In this document: one piece after another, positions 1 through 5,127 of the stretch | Layout of the letters: each line of letters begins with the position of its first letter | Numbering within the stretch: the first letter of the stretch is position 1 | From: Roseburia sp. | GTDB taxonomy: Bacteria > Bacillota > Clostridia > Lachnospirales > Lachnospiraceae | Reading direction: 5' to 3' | DNA length: 5,127 bases | NCBI GenBank assembly: GCA_017626625.1 | Contig: JAGAIK010000498.1 | Span: 1 to 5,127 of the forward strand | The notes under the pieces: generated by a model | The model's input: only the letters and a program-made list of their open reading frames with translations | Databases searched by the model: none | Told to the model about the DNA's origin: nothing | Position numbers and translations under genes: made by a program

Positions 1-1
1 C

Positions 2-2386
2 CATGTGGAATCAAAGACGGTCAACCCTTACAACAACAGCTTCGAACTTCTGGTAAAAGATTTGAACCGCTATAAGAAAAACGGGTACCGCACGGTGCTG
101 CTTTCGGGCTCCCGTACCAGGGCGAAGCGCTTGGCGGAGGATTTGATGGGGGAAGGGTTAAATGCCTTTTATTCCGAAGATTTTGACCATGAGGTAAAGC
201 CGGGGGAGATTATGACCGGATACGGTAAAATCAAAAAGGGCTATGAGTATCCTCTGTTAAAATTTGTGGTGATATCCGAGAGTGATATTTTCGGCGGGGA
301 AAAGAAGAAAAAGAAACACCGCCGCACCTACGAGGGAGAGAAGATAGCCAGCTTTACCGACCTTAACATCGGCGATTATGTGGTGCACGAAAATCACGGA
401 CTGGGGATTTACCGGGGCATTGAGAAGATTGAGGTGGATAAGACCGTCAAGGACTACATCAAAATCGAGTATGCCGGGGGCGGAAATCTCTATATTTTAG
501 CCACCCAGTTAGAACTGATACAAAAATACGCCGGGGCGGACGCCAAAAAGCCCAAATTGAATAAATTAGGCGGGCAGGAGTGGAACAAGACCAAGACGAA
601 GGTCCGGGGGGCAGTCAAAGAGATTGCCGGAGATTTGGTGAAACTTTATGCCGAGCGCCAGAGCAAAAACGGCTTTGTCTACGGACCGGATACGGTGTGG
701 CAGAGGGAGTTTGAGGAAATGTTTCCTTTTGAGGAGACGGAGGACCAGGAGCTTGCCATCGAAGCCACGAAAAGGGATATGGAAAGCCCGAAAATCATGG
801 ACCGCCTTATTTGCGGAGATGTGGGCTACGGAAAGACGGAAATTGCCATCCGGGCGGCGTTTAAGGCGGTGCAGGACGGCATGCAGGTGGCGTTTTTAGT
901 GCCGACCACCATTTTAGCCCAGCAGCATTACAACAATTTCGCCCAGCGCATGAAGGATTTTCCGGTCAATGTGGATTTGCTCTGCCGTTTCCGAAGTCCG
1001 GCGGAGCAGAAAAAGACCATCGAGGGACTAAAAAAAGGCAGGGTAGATATTGTCATCGGAACCCACAGGCTGTTGTCAAAAGATGTGGTATACAAGGATT
1101 TGGGGCTTCTGATGATTGACGAGGAGCAGCGCTTTGGCGTCACCCACAAGGAGAAAATCAAACAGCTCAAGACGGATATTGACGTGCTGACCTTGACGGC
1201 AACCCCGATTCCCAGAACGCTGCACATGAGTTTAATCGGAATCCGGGATATGAGCGTGTTAGAGGAGCCACCCATGGACCGTGTCCCTATCCAGACCTAT
1301 GTTATGGAATTTAACGAGGAACTGGTGCGGGAGGCGATATCGAGGGAGCTTGCCAGAGGCGGTCAGGCGTATTATGTTTATAACCGTGTGAAGGAAATCG
1401 GCGACGTGGCGGCAAAGATTGCGGAGCTGGTGCCGGAGGCAAATGTGGCGTATGCCCACGGGCAGATGAAGGAGACGGAACTGGAAAATATTATGTACCG
1501 CTTCATTAACGGGGAAATTGACGTGTTAGTTTCCACCACGATTATAGAGACGGGATTGGATATTTCCAACGTCAACACCATGATTATTCACGATGCGGAC
1601 AACATGGGGCTGTCCCAGCTTTACCAGTTGAGGGGACGTGTGGGGCGTTCGAACCGTACCGCTTACGCTTTTCTGATGTACAGGCGGGATAAGATGTTAA
1701 AGGAGATTGCGGAGAAACGCCTTGCGGCAATCAAAGAATATACGGAGCTTGGCAGCGGCTTTAAGATAGCCATGCGGGATTTGGAAATCCGCGGGGCGGG
1801 AAATCTGTTGGGCGCGGAGCAGCACGGTCATATGGAAGCGGTGGGCTACGATTTGTACTGCAAGATGTTAAATGAAGCGGTGAAAGAGGCGAAGGGGGAG
1901 AAGGTGGAGGAAAGCTTTGATACCTCCATTGATATCGACATTGACGCCTACATTCCCATGGGCTATATTCCGAATGAAGTGCAGAAGTTAGATATTTACA
2001 AGAGGATTGCAGAAATCGAGACGGAGGAAGAGGCGGAGGAGATTGTGGAAGAATTGATTGACCGCTTCGGGGATTTGCCGAAATCCGTGGAAAATCTGCT
2101 GTTCATTGCGAAAATAAAGACCATGGCGCACAAGGTTTATTTTACCGAGGTGGCACAGAAGGGGGAAACGCTGAAATTTACCTTGTATGAAAGAGCCAAA
2201 ATTGATGTGGCGAAGCTGCCGGAATTTGTGGCTTCCTATGGGAATAACCTGAAATTTACCGCAGACGCAAAAGCACCGTATTTTACCTATTTTTTAAAGA
2301 AAAATTCCAGAGATAAAAATGTGGATGCCCTTGAGATTTTAGAGACATTCCTCACGGAGGCAGGGGAGAAATTGTTATTTCCGTAG
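2..2386 (+). CDS. mfd: Transcription-repair coupling factor Mfd, 5'-truncated
   Basis: ATP-dependent DNA translocase that removes RNA polymerase stalled at lesions and recruits UvrA. The frame is already open at the left edge (His, then GTG at 5), so GTG 5 is an internal valine codon, not a start. About 794 residues are visible against roughly 1150-1180 in the family, so some 360-385 N-terminal residues (UvrB-like region) are missing. Counting the codon at 5 as residue 1: end of the N-terminal module to about 95; a basic Lys-rich linker (about 98-107); the RNA polymerase-interacting domain (about 117-176, GDYVVHENHGLGIYRG); then the RecG-like helicase motor with Walker A GDVGYGKT (271-278), DEEQ box (372-375), TATP motif III (398-401) and motif VI QLRGRVGRS (541-549); then the C-terminal TRCF domain starting near YIPMGYIP (649-656). 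All motor motifs are intact and no frameshift is seen. The last codons and the TAG stop lie within a 42-bp repeat. Identification is firm. Confidence 0.97.
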   Translation, partial: HVESKTVNPYNNSFELLVKDLNRYKKNGYRTVLLSGSRTRAKRLAEDLMGEGLNAFYSEDFDHEVKPGEIMTGYGKIKKGYEYPLLKFVVISESDIFGGEKKKKKHRRTYEGEKIASFTDLNIGDYVVHENHGLGIYRGIEKIEVDKTVKDYIKIEYAGGGNLYILATQLELIQKYAGADAKKPKLNKLGGQEWNKTKTKVRGAVKEIAGDLVKLYAERQSKNGFVYGPDTVWQREFEEMFPFEETEDQELAIEATKRDMESPKIMDRLICGDVGYGKTEIAIRAAFKAVQDGMQVAFLVPTTILAQQHYNNFAQRMKDFPVNVDLLCRFRSPAEQKKTIEGLKKGRVDIVIGTHRLLSKDVVYKDLGLLMIDEEQRFGVTHKEKIKQLKTDIDVLTLTATPIPRTLHMSLIGIRDMSVLEEPPMDRVPIQTYVMEFNEELVREAISRELARGGQAYYVYNRVKEIGDVAAKIAELVPEANVAYAHGQMKETELENIMYRFINGEIDVLVSTTIIETGLDISNVNTMIIHDADNMGLSQLYQLRGRVGRSNRTAYAFLMYRRDKMLKEIAEKRLAAIKEYTELGSGFKIAMRDLEIRGAGNLLGAEQHGHMEAVGYDLYCKMLNEAVKEAKGEKVEESFDTSIDIDIDAYIPMGYIPNEVQKLDIYKRIAEIETEEEAEEIVEELIDRFGDLPKSVENLLFIAKIKTMAHKVYFTEVAQKGETLKFTLYERAKIDVAKLPEFVASYGNNLKFTADAKAPYFTYFLKKNSRDKNVDALEILETFLTEAGEKLLFP

Positions 2387-2403
2387 GAAATACCTGCCTT
2401 TTC
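2358..2403 (+). terminator. Possible mfd terminator within the repeat
   Basis: AGGCAGG (2358-2364) can pair with CCTGCCT (2393-2399), enclosing the 7-bp GTA-loop hairpin, and is followed by a short T run (2399-2402). The T run is brief and interrupted by CCCC, so this is a weak candidate. The second repeat unit (2407-2448) offers another hairpin with a T5 run inside its right flank. One of them plausibly ends the mfd transcript, since a fresh promoter follows at 2486. Confidence 0.35.
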
Positions 2404-2458
2404 CCCGGAAAAATTGTTATTCCCGTAGGGAATATCTGCTTTTTCTCCGGAAAATTGT
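2365..2458. repeat. Tandem 42-bp hairpin repeat (2.2 copies)
   Basis: Unit 1 is 2365-2406 and unit 2 is 2407-2448, directly abutting, with 36 of 42 positions identical. A third copy is represented only by its first ten or so bases (2449-2458, one A shorter). Each unit holds a perfect 7-bp inverted repeat around a GTA loop: TATTTCC/GGAAATA in unit 1 (2376-2392) and TATTCCC/GGGAATA in unit 2 (2418-2434). Two of the six differences form a compensatory T-A to C-G pair, so the stem is preserved. The unit ends (GGAGAAA-like and TTTTCTCC-like) are also nearly complementary, so each unit could fold end to end as a two-part hairpin with an internal loop. Unit 1 overlaps the last seven codons of mfd. 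This looks like a structured intergenic repeat; a transcription-termination role is possible but not shown. Confidence 0.85.
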
Positions 2459-2485
2459 GAAGAAATGGTGAAATGCAAAAATATC

Positions 2486-2514
2486 TTGCGGTACATGGAA
2501 AAAAGCACTATAAT
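2486..2514 (+). promoter_or_regulatory. Sigma-A type promoter for the lipoprotein gene
   Basis: A perfect -10 hexamer TATAAT (2509-2514) lies 17 bp downstream of TTGCGG (2486-2491), which keeps the TTG core of the -35 box. Transcription would start near 2520, leaving an untranslated leader of about 50 nt before the ATG at 2570. The spacing is optimal. The -35 is only half consensus. Confidence 0.75.
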
Positions 2515-2558
2515 GGAACAAGTAATTGTCCCGGAAACATTTTATTTTGCGGGATTGC

Positions 2559-2564
2559 AGGAGG
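2559..2564 (+). promoter_or_regulatory. Ribosome binding site fixing the lipoprotein start
   Basis: AGGAGG sits 5 nt before the ATG at 2570. The longer in-frame opening from ATG 2465 has no such site, would begin upstream of the promoter, and would put 35 non-signal residues before the lipoprotein signal peptide. This decides the start at 2570. Confidence 0.9.
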
Positions 2565-2569
2565 AACTT

Positions 2570-3643
2570 ATGAGATTAAAAAGAATCACAGCGCTTTTTG
2601 TAAGCATGATAACAGCAGTATCCCTCTTAGCAGGGTGCGGCGGAGTAGATAAAGATAAGACCGTAGCCACGTTAAATGGAGAACCGGTGAAGTTAGGCGT
2701 TGCCAATTTTGCGGTGAGATTACAGCAGGCAAATGCAGATGATTTTTACCGGCAGCTCTTTGGAGATACCGTATGGACAAGTGATATGTATGGAAGCGGC
2801 ACTACCATGGAGGAAAGCTTTAAGGAGGATGCCATTAATTCCATACAGGAGATGTATACGCTGCAGCTTCATATGGAGGATTACGGAATCAGTGTAAGCG
2901 ATGAGGAAAAGGCAGCGATTACAGCGGCGGCGGAAACGTTTATGAGCGATAACAGCCAGGATGCCATTGACGCCCTTGGAGCAACCCAGGAAATCGTGGA
3001 GGAATATCTGACACTGACCACCATTCAGAGTAAAATGCGGGAGGCTATTGTGGCGGAGGCAGACACCGAAGTCAGCGATGAAGAGGCAAAGACCAGCAGC
3101 TACAGCTATGTGGCATTTTCCGAGAGCAGCATGACAGGCGTGGTAGGCGTGGATTCCACCGAGAGTGTGGAAGGTACCGAGAGCACTGAGGATGCGGCAT
3201 CAGCAGTAAAAGAAAAAGCAGAGGAATTTGCAGAAGCCATAAAGACCGAGAGCTTAGAGGATGCCGCAGAGGCATATGGATATAACGTAAATACCGCCAC
3301 CTTTACCCAGGACGGAGAGGGCACGGACGAGGACTTGTTTGCCGCCATCAAAGACCTGAAGGAGGGAGAAACCACAGGAGCGGTTGAGACGGAGAACGGA
3401 TATTTTGTTGCACGTATCGATTCGGAACTGGACGAAGAGGCGACGGAAAAGACACGCCAGACCCTCATTTCAGAGCGTCAGGACGATTTTTACGAGGAGA
3501 CATTGGCAGGCTGGAAGGAAGCGGACAAATGGAAGCTGGACGAAGGAGTGTGGAAAGCCGTCAGCTTTGATAATCTGTTTACCACAGTAGAGGAAAGCAC
3601 AGAGACAGTGAATGCCACGGAAAACGCAACAGAATTACAGTAA
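2570..3643 (+). CDS. Secreted lipoprotein, SurA/PrsA-like (parvulin-type) foldase
   Basis: 357 residues. Residues 1-23 form a lipoprotein signal peptide: MRLKR basic start, hydrophobic core, and lipobox L20-A21-G22-C23, so the mature protein should be lipid-anchored at Cys23 on the outer face of the membrane. A SurA-like chaperone segment follows (about 30-165, beginning TVATLNGEPV, largely helical). Then comes a rotamase-like region (about 177-285) with the familiar ending LKEGETTGAVETENGYFVARID, and an acidic, Thr/Glu-rich tail (about 338-357). Family members assist folding of exported proteins. The histidines usual in active parvulins (in the first strand, and in the GYH motif) are not seen: here the positions read YSYVAF and GYFVAR. 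A Ser/Thr/Glu-rich stretch (about 184-208) interrupts the domain. Isomerase activity is therefore doubtful, and a holdase role is equally possible. It has its own promoter and terminator. I am confident of the family and lipoprotein nature, less so of a specific symbol such as prsA. Confidence 0.85.
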   Translation: MRLKRITALFVSMITAVSLLAGCGGVDKDKTVATLNGEPVKLGVANFAVRLQQANADDFYRQLFGDTVWTSDMYGSGTTMEESFKEDAINSIQEMYTLQLHMEDYGISVSDEEKAAITAAAETFMSDNSQDAIDALGATQEIVEEYLTLTTIQSKMREAIVAEADTEVSDEEAKTSSYSYVAFSESSMTGVVGVDSTESVEGTESTEDAASAVKEKAEEFAEAIKTESLEDAAEAYGYNVNTATFTQDGEGTDEDLFAAIKDLKEGETTGAVETENGYFVARIDSELDEEATEKTRQTLISERQDDFYEETLAGWKEADKWKLDEGVWKAVSFDNLFTTVEESTETVNATENATELQ

Positions 3644-3651
3644 GAAGGCGG

Positions 3652-3695
3652 GGTATCTGAATTATTTTGGGGGGAAATAATTCAGATGCCTTTTT
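3652..3695 (+). terminator. Intrinsic terminator after the lipoprotein gene
   Basis: GGTATCTGAATTATTT (3652-3667) pairs with AAATAATTCAGATGCC (3675-3690): a 16-bp stem with a single G-U pair, a 7-nt loop consisting of T and six Gs, and a T5 run (3691-3695). It begins 8 nt after the TAA stop at 3641-3643. The geometry is a textbook Rho-independent terminator, though the stem is AT-rich towards the loop. Confidence 0.93.
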
Positions 3696-3761
3696 CCGAT
3701 TCTATGAGACAGGAAAAACCCGGAAAAAGTCCGGTGTCAGGAACAGACGGGAGAGATTTTT

Positions 3762-4268
3762 GTGAAGAAAAGTAATATTGTACTGATTGGAATGCCGGGA
3801 GTGGGGAAAAGCACCGTCGGCGTAGTTCTTGCAAAGGTACTGGGATACCAGTTTATCGATGCGGATTTAGTGATACAGGAAAAAGAAAAAAAGCTATTGC
3901 ATGAGATTATTGCCGAGGTGGGTACGGAGGGCTTTATTGAGGTGGAGAACCGCATCAACAGCGGCATTTTTGCGGAACGGGCTGTGATTGCCACCGGAGG
4001 CAGCGTGGTATACGGCACGGAGGCGATGAATCATTTAAAAGAGATAGGAAATATTATTTATCTGAAATTGCCCTATGACACGTTAGAGAAACGTTTGAGC
4101 GACATCCGGGGAAGAGGCGTGGTGTTAAAAGACGGTCAGGATTTGCGGGGACTCTATGAGGAACGGGTACCTTTATACGAGAAATATGCAGATTTTATTG
4201 TGGATGAAAATCGGTTGAATGTGGAACAGACCATTGAAAAAATATTGGAGTTAAAGGATAAATTCTAA
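3762..4268 (+). CDS. Shikimate kinase-like P-loop kinase
   Basis: 168 residues, the usual length for shikimate kinase, which phosphorylates shikimate with ATP in the chorismate pathway (cytoplasm). It starts at GTG 3762, with GGGAG (3749-3753) 8 nt upstream. Walker A is GMPGVGKST (10-18), the DxD is D33-A-D35, the ATGG motif is 77-80, and the C-terminal RVPLY (135-139) keeps the conserved Arg. Several substrate positions differ from classical AroK: the FRxxE motif reads F58-I-E-V-E62, losing the shikimate-binding Arg; the third Gly of GGG is Ser81; the lid RPLL is RGVVL (118-122); and the IExxxG stretch reads IQEKEKK (38-44). It could be a diverged shikimate kinase or a kinase for another small molecule. 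The gene follows a strong terminator with no convincing promoter in the 66 nt between (3696-3761). Its TAA overlaps the next ATG, so the two are probably translated together. Fold assignment is firm; substrate is not, so no symbol is given. Confidence 0.85.
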   Translation: MKKSNIVLIGMPGVGKSTVGVVLAKVLGYQFIDADLVIQEKEKKLLHEIIAEVGTEGFIEVENRINSGIFAERAVIATGGSVVYGTEAMNHLKEIGNIIYLKLPYDTLEKRLSDIRGRGVVLKDGQDLRGLYEERVPLYEKYADFIVDENRLNVEQTIEKILELKDKF

Positions 4269-4270
4269 TG
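4253..4270 (+). promoter_or_regulatory. Coupled stop/start (TAATG) with internal ribosome binding site
   Basis: The kinase TAA (4266-4268) shares its last A with the ATG (4268-4270) of the next gene. AAAGGA (4253-4258) inside the kinase coding sequence is 9 nt upstream and can serve as its ribosome binding site. This arrangement suggests translational coupling. Confidence 0.7.
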
Positions 4271-5127
4271 CAGAAGATAACATTTTCGGGAAAGGCGGCA
4301 GCAGGCGCTGCGGCGACGGGAATTTTGCTGCTGGTACTGGCGGGAACTTCCGCTTCACAGGAAGTCAGCATTGGACAGCCATATCAGAGTGTGCGGATAG
4401 ACGGACAGCTTGTGGGATACACCTCGGGGAATGTGGATGTAAAAGGAATCATCTGCGCTGCCAGGCGGGAGTTAGCGTCAGAAACAGATGAAAAATTATG
4501 TATGGATTTCGACTGGAATGCAGATACTGAAAGAAAGCCTTTTGTGGGACTGCTGCGGGAGACGGAGTTAAAGGAGGCAGTAAAACAGTCCTTAAAGGGC
4601 AAGGTGATATCCTCCGGCGAGCGGGTTTATACGGTAGCCATTGACGATTATCGGGGAAACTTCCGCTCGCTGGAAGAAGTGAATACATTTCTGAATAAGG
4701 TGAAGGATAAGGCAGAGGGCGGAGAGGCTTACACCACAGAGCTTGGAGCAGACGTTTCCCATATCAGCGGTGTGATGCAGGCACAGCTTGTGGGGACTTC
4801 TGCCACAGGGACAGAAGAGGCATCTGAGAAGATTTCCGCAGAGGGAGAAACGAGATTTGCGGGTGCATCTGCCGCAGCAGGAGACATCATGTCTGCCACA
4901 GACGGACAGCAGGCGGGAGGGCTTAGCGCCGGAGTTATTGCTGTGACAGGTATGCAGTTAGCGGCAGCGCTGGCAGAGGAGCCGGAGGAGGAAACGGAGC
5001 TTTCCTACCGGACCGGAGTCCTTGACATGGAATTTGTGGAGCAGGTGGAGATTTATGAGAATTATGTATCTGCGGAGGACATGGATAACATTGACGAGGA
5101 AGTTGTTGAAGTAACAAAAGAAAAAGA
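4268..5127 (+). CDS. Exported cell-envelope protein, N-terminal part (probable LysM/G5/M23 type)
   Basis: The frame is open from ATG 4268 to the right edge: 286 codons with no stop, so it is 3'-truncated. Residues 1-29 look like a signal peptide or N-terminal anchor: a short Lys-containing start, an Ala-rich then Leu-rich core (10-26), and a possible cleavage site after TSA29. Next comes a segment beginning near YQSVRIDGQLVGY with an AARREL helix, and a second alpha/beta-looking segment (VYTVAIDDYRGNFRSLEEV, about residues 122-140). An Ala/Gly/Glu/Thr-rich stretch without clear fold follows (about 171-247), then LDMEFVEQVEIYENYV (252-267). That last motif and the preceding layout resemble the region before the LysM, G5 and M23 peptidase domains of clostridial wall proteins. 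Those domains would lie beyond the edge and are not seen here, so a peptidoglycan role is inference. It is coupled to the kinase gene upstream. Confidence 0.7.
   Translation, partial: MQKITFSGKAAAGAAATGILLLVLAGTSASQEVSIGQPYQSVRIDGQLVGYTSGNVDVKGIICAARRELASETDEKLCMDFDWNADTERKPFVGLLRETELKEAVKQSLKGKVISSGERVYTVAIDDYRGNFRSLEEVNTFLNKVKDKAEGGEAYTTELGADVSHISGVMQAQLVGTSATGTEEASEKISAEGETRFAGASAAAGDIMSATDGQQAGGLSAGVIAVTGMQLAAALAEEPEEETELSYRTGVLDMEFVEQVEIYENYVSAEDMDNIDEEVVEVTKEK

Noticed and set aside
5..7. GTG at 5 as the start of a short Mfd
   Set aside because: The frame is open upstream to the edge, no ribosome binding site is visible, and the family has a further N-terminal third; it is an internal codon.
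299..318. A-rich run in mfd as a possible slippage site
   Set aside because: It encodes the Lys-rich linker before the polymerase-interacting domain; the mfd frame continues intact on both sides, and the run is interrupted by Gs.
648..899. Overlapping + strand frame inside mfd
   Set aside because: Arg-rich out-of-frame product across the conserved Walker A region of mfd, which is clearly the real frame.
2287..2508. Minus-strand frame whose 73-residue product contains a 14-residue repeat (GNNNFSGEKA)
   Set aside because: The amino-acid repeat is only the 42-bp DNA repeat read in reverse, since 42 is a multiple of 3. It runs antisense into mfd and has no convincing ribosome binding site. Likely an annotation artefact wherever this repeat occurs.
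2528..2555. Leader hairpin (TCCCG/CGGGA) just before the lipoprotein ribosome binding site
   Set aside because: Only 5 bp with a 16-nt loop; too weak to call a riboswitch or regulatory element.
3106..3468. Minus-strand 120-residue frame inside the lipoprotein gene
   Set aside because: Shadow of the + strand gene: Ser-rich product from reversed acidic codons, no promoter or ribosome binding site, no recognisable domain.

Overview
The window reads as ordinary chromosomal sequence of a Gram-positive anaerobe of the Firmicutes, most likely Clostridia and probably Lachnospiraceae. The grounds are strong AGGAGG-type ribosome binding sites, a sigma-A style promoter, a lipobox lipoprotein, roughly balanced base composition, and the style of the last gene, which resembles the N-terminal part of clostridial LysM/G5/M23 cell-wall proteins. 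The genus cannot be fixed from the sequence alone.

Layout, all on the + strand: (1) bases 2-2386 are the last two thirds of mfd, the transcription-repair coupling factor, with its 5' end outside the window. (2) Bases 2365-2458 hold a tandem hairpin repeat: two 42-bp units and a short third remnant. It begins inside the last codons of mfd and supplies its stop codon. (3) A good promoter (2486-2514) starts a separate unit for a secreted lipoprotein of the SurA/PrsA (parvulin-like foldase) type at 2570-3643, which ends in a strong intrinsic terminator (3652-3695). (4) A shikimate-kinase-like P-loop kinase (3762-4268) follows. Its stop overlaps the start (TAATG) of (5) a signal-peptide-bearing protein (4268 onward, open at the right edge) that is probably an envelope/peptidoglycan protein.

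How the genes relate: mfd displaces RNA polymerase stalled at DNA lesions and recruits excision repair. The lipoprotein probably helps fold exported proteins outside the membrane. The kinase and the last gene form a translationally coupled pair. The kinase is easily labelled aroK, but its substrate-binding positions depart from classical shikimate kinases, and its partner gene is an envelope protein rather than an aromatic-pathway gene, so its substrate is open.

I found no CRISPR array, tRNA, rRNA, transposase, phage gene or obvious novel defence system. The signals most worth a second look are the covarying tandem hairpin repeat at the mfd stop codon, the altered shikimate pocket, and the lipoprotein's loss of the parvulin histidines.
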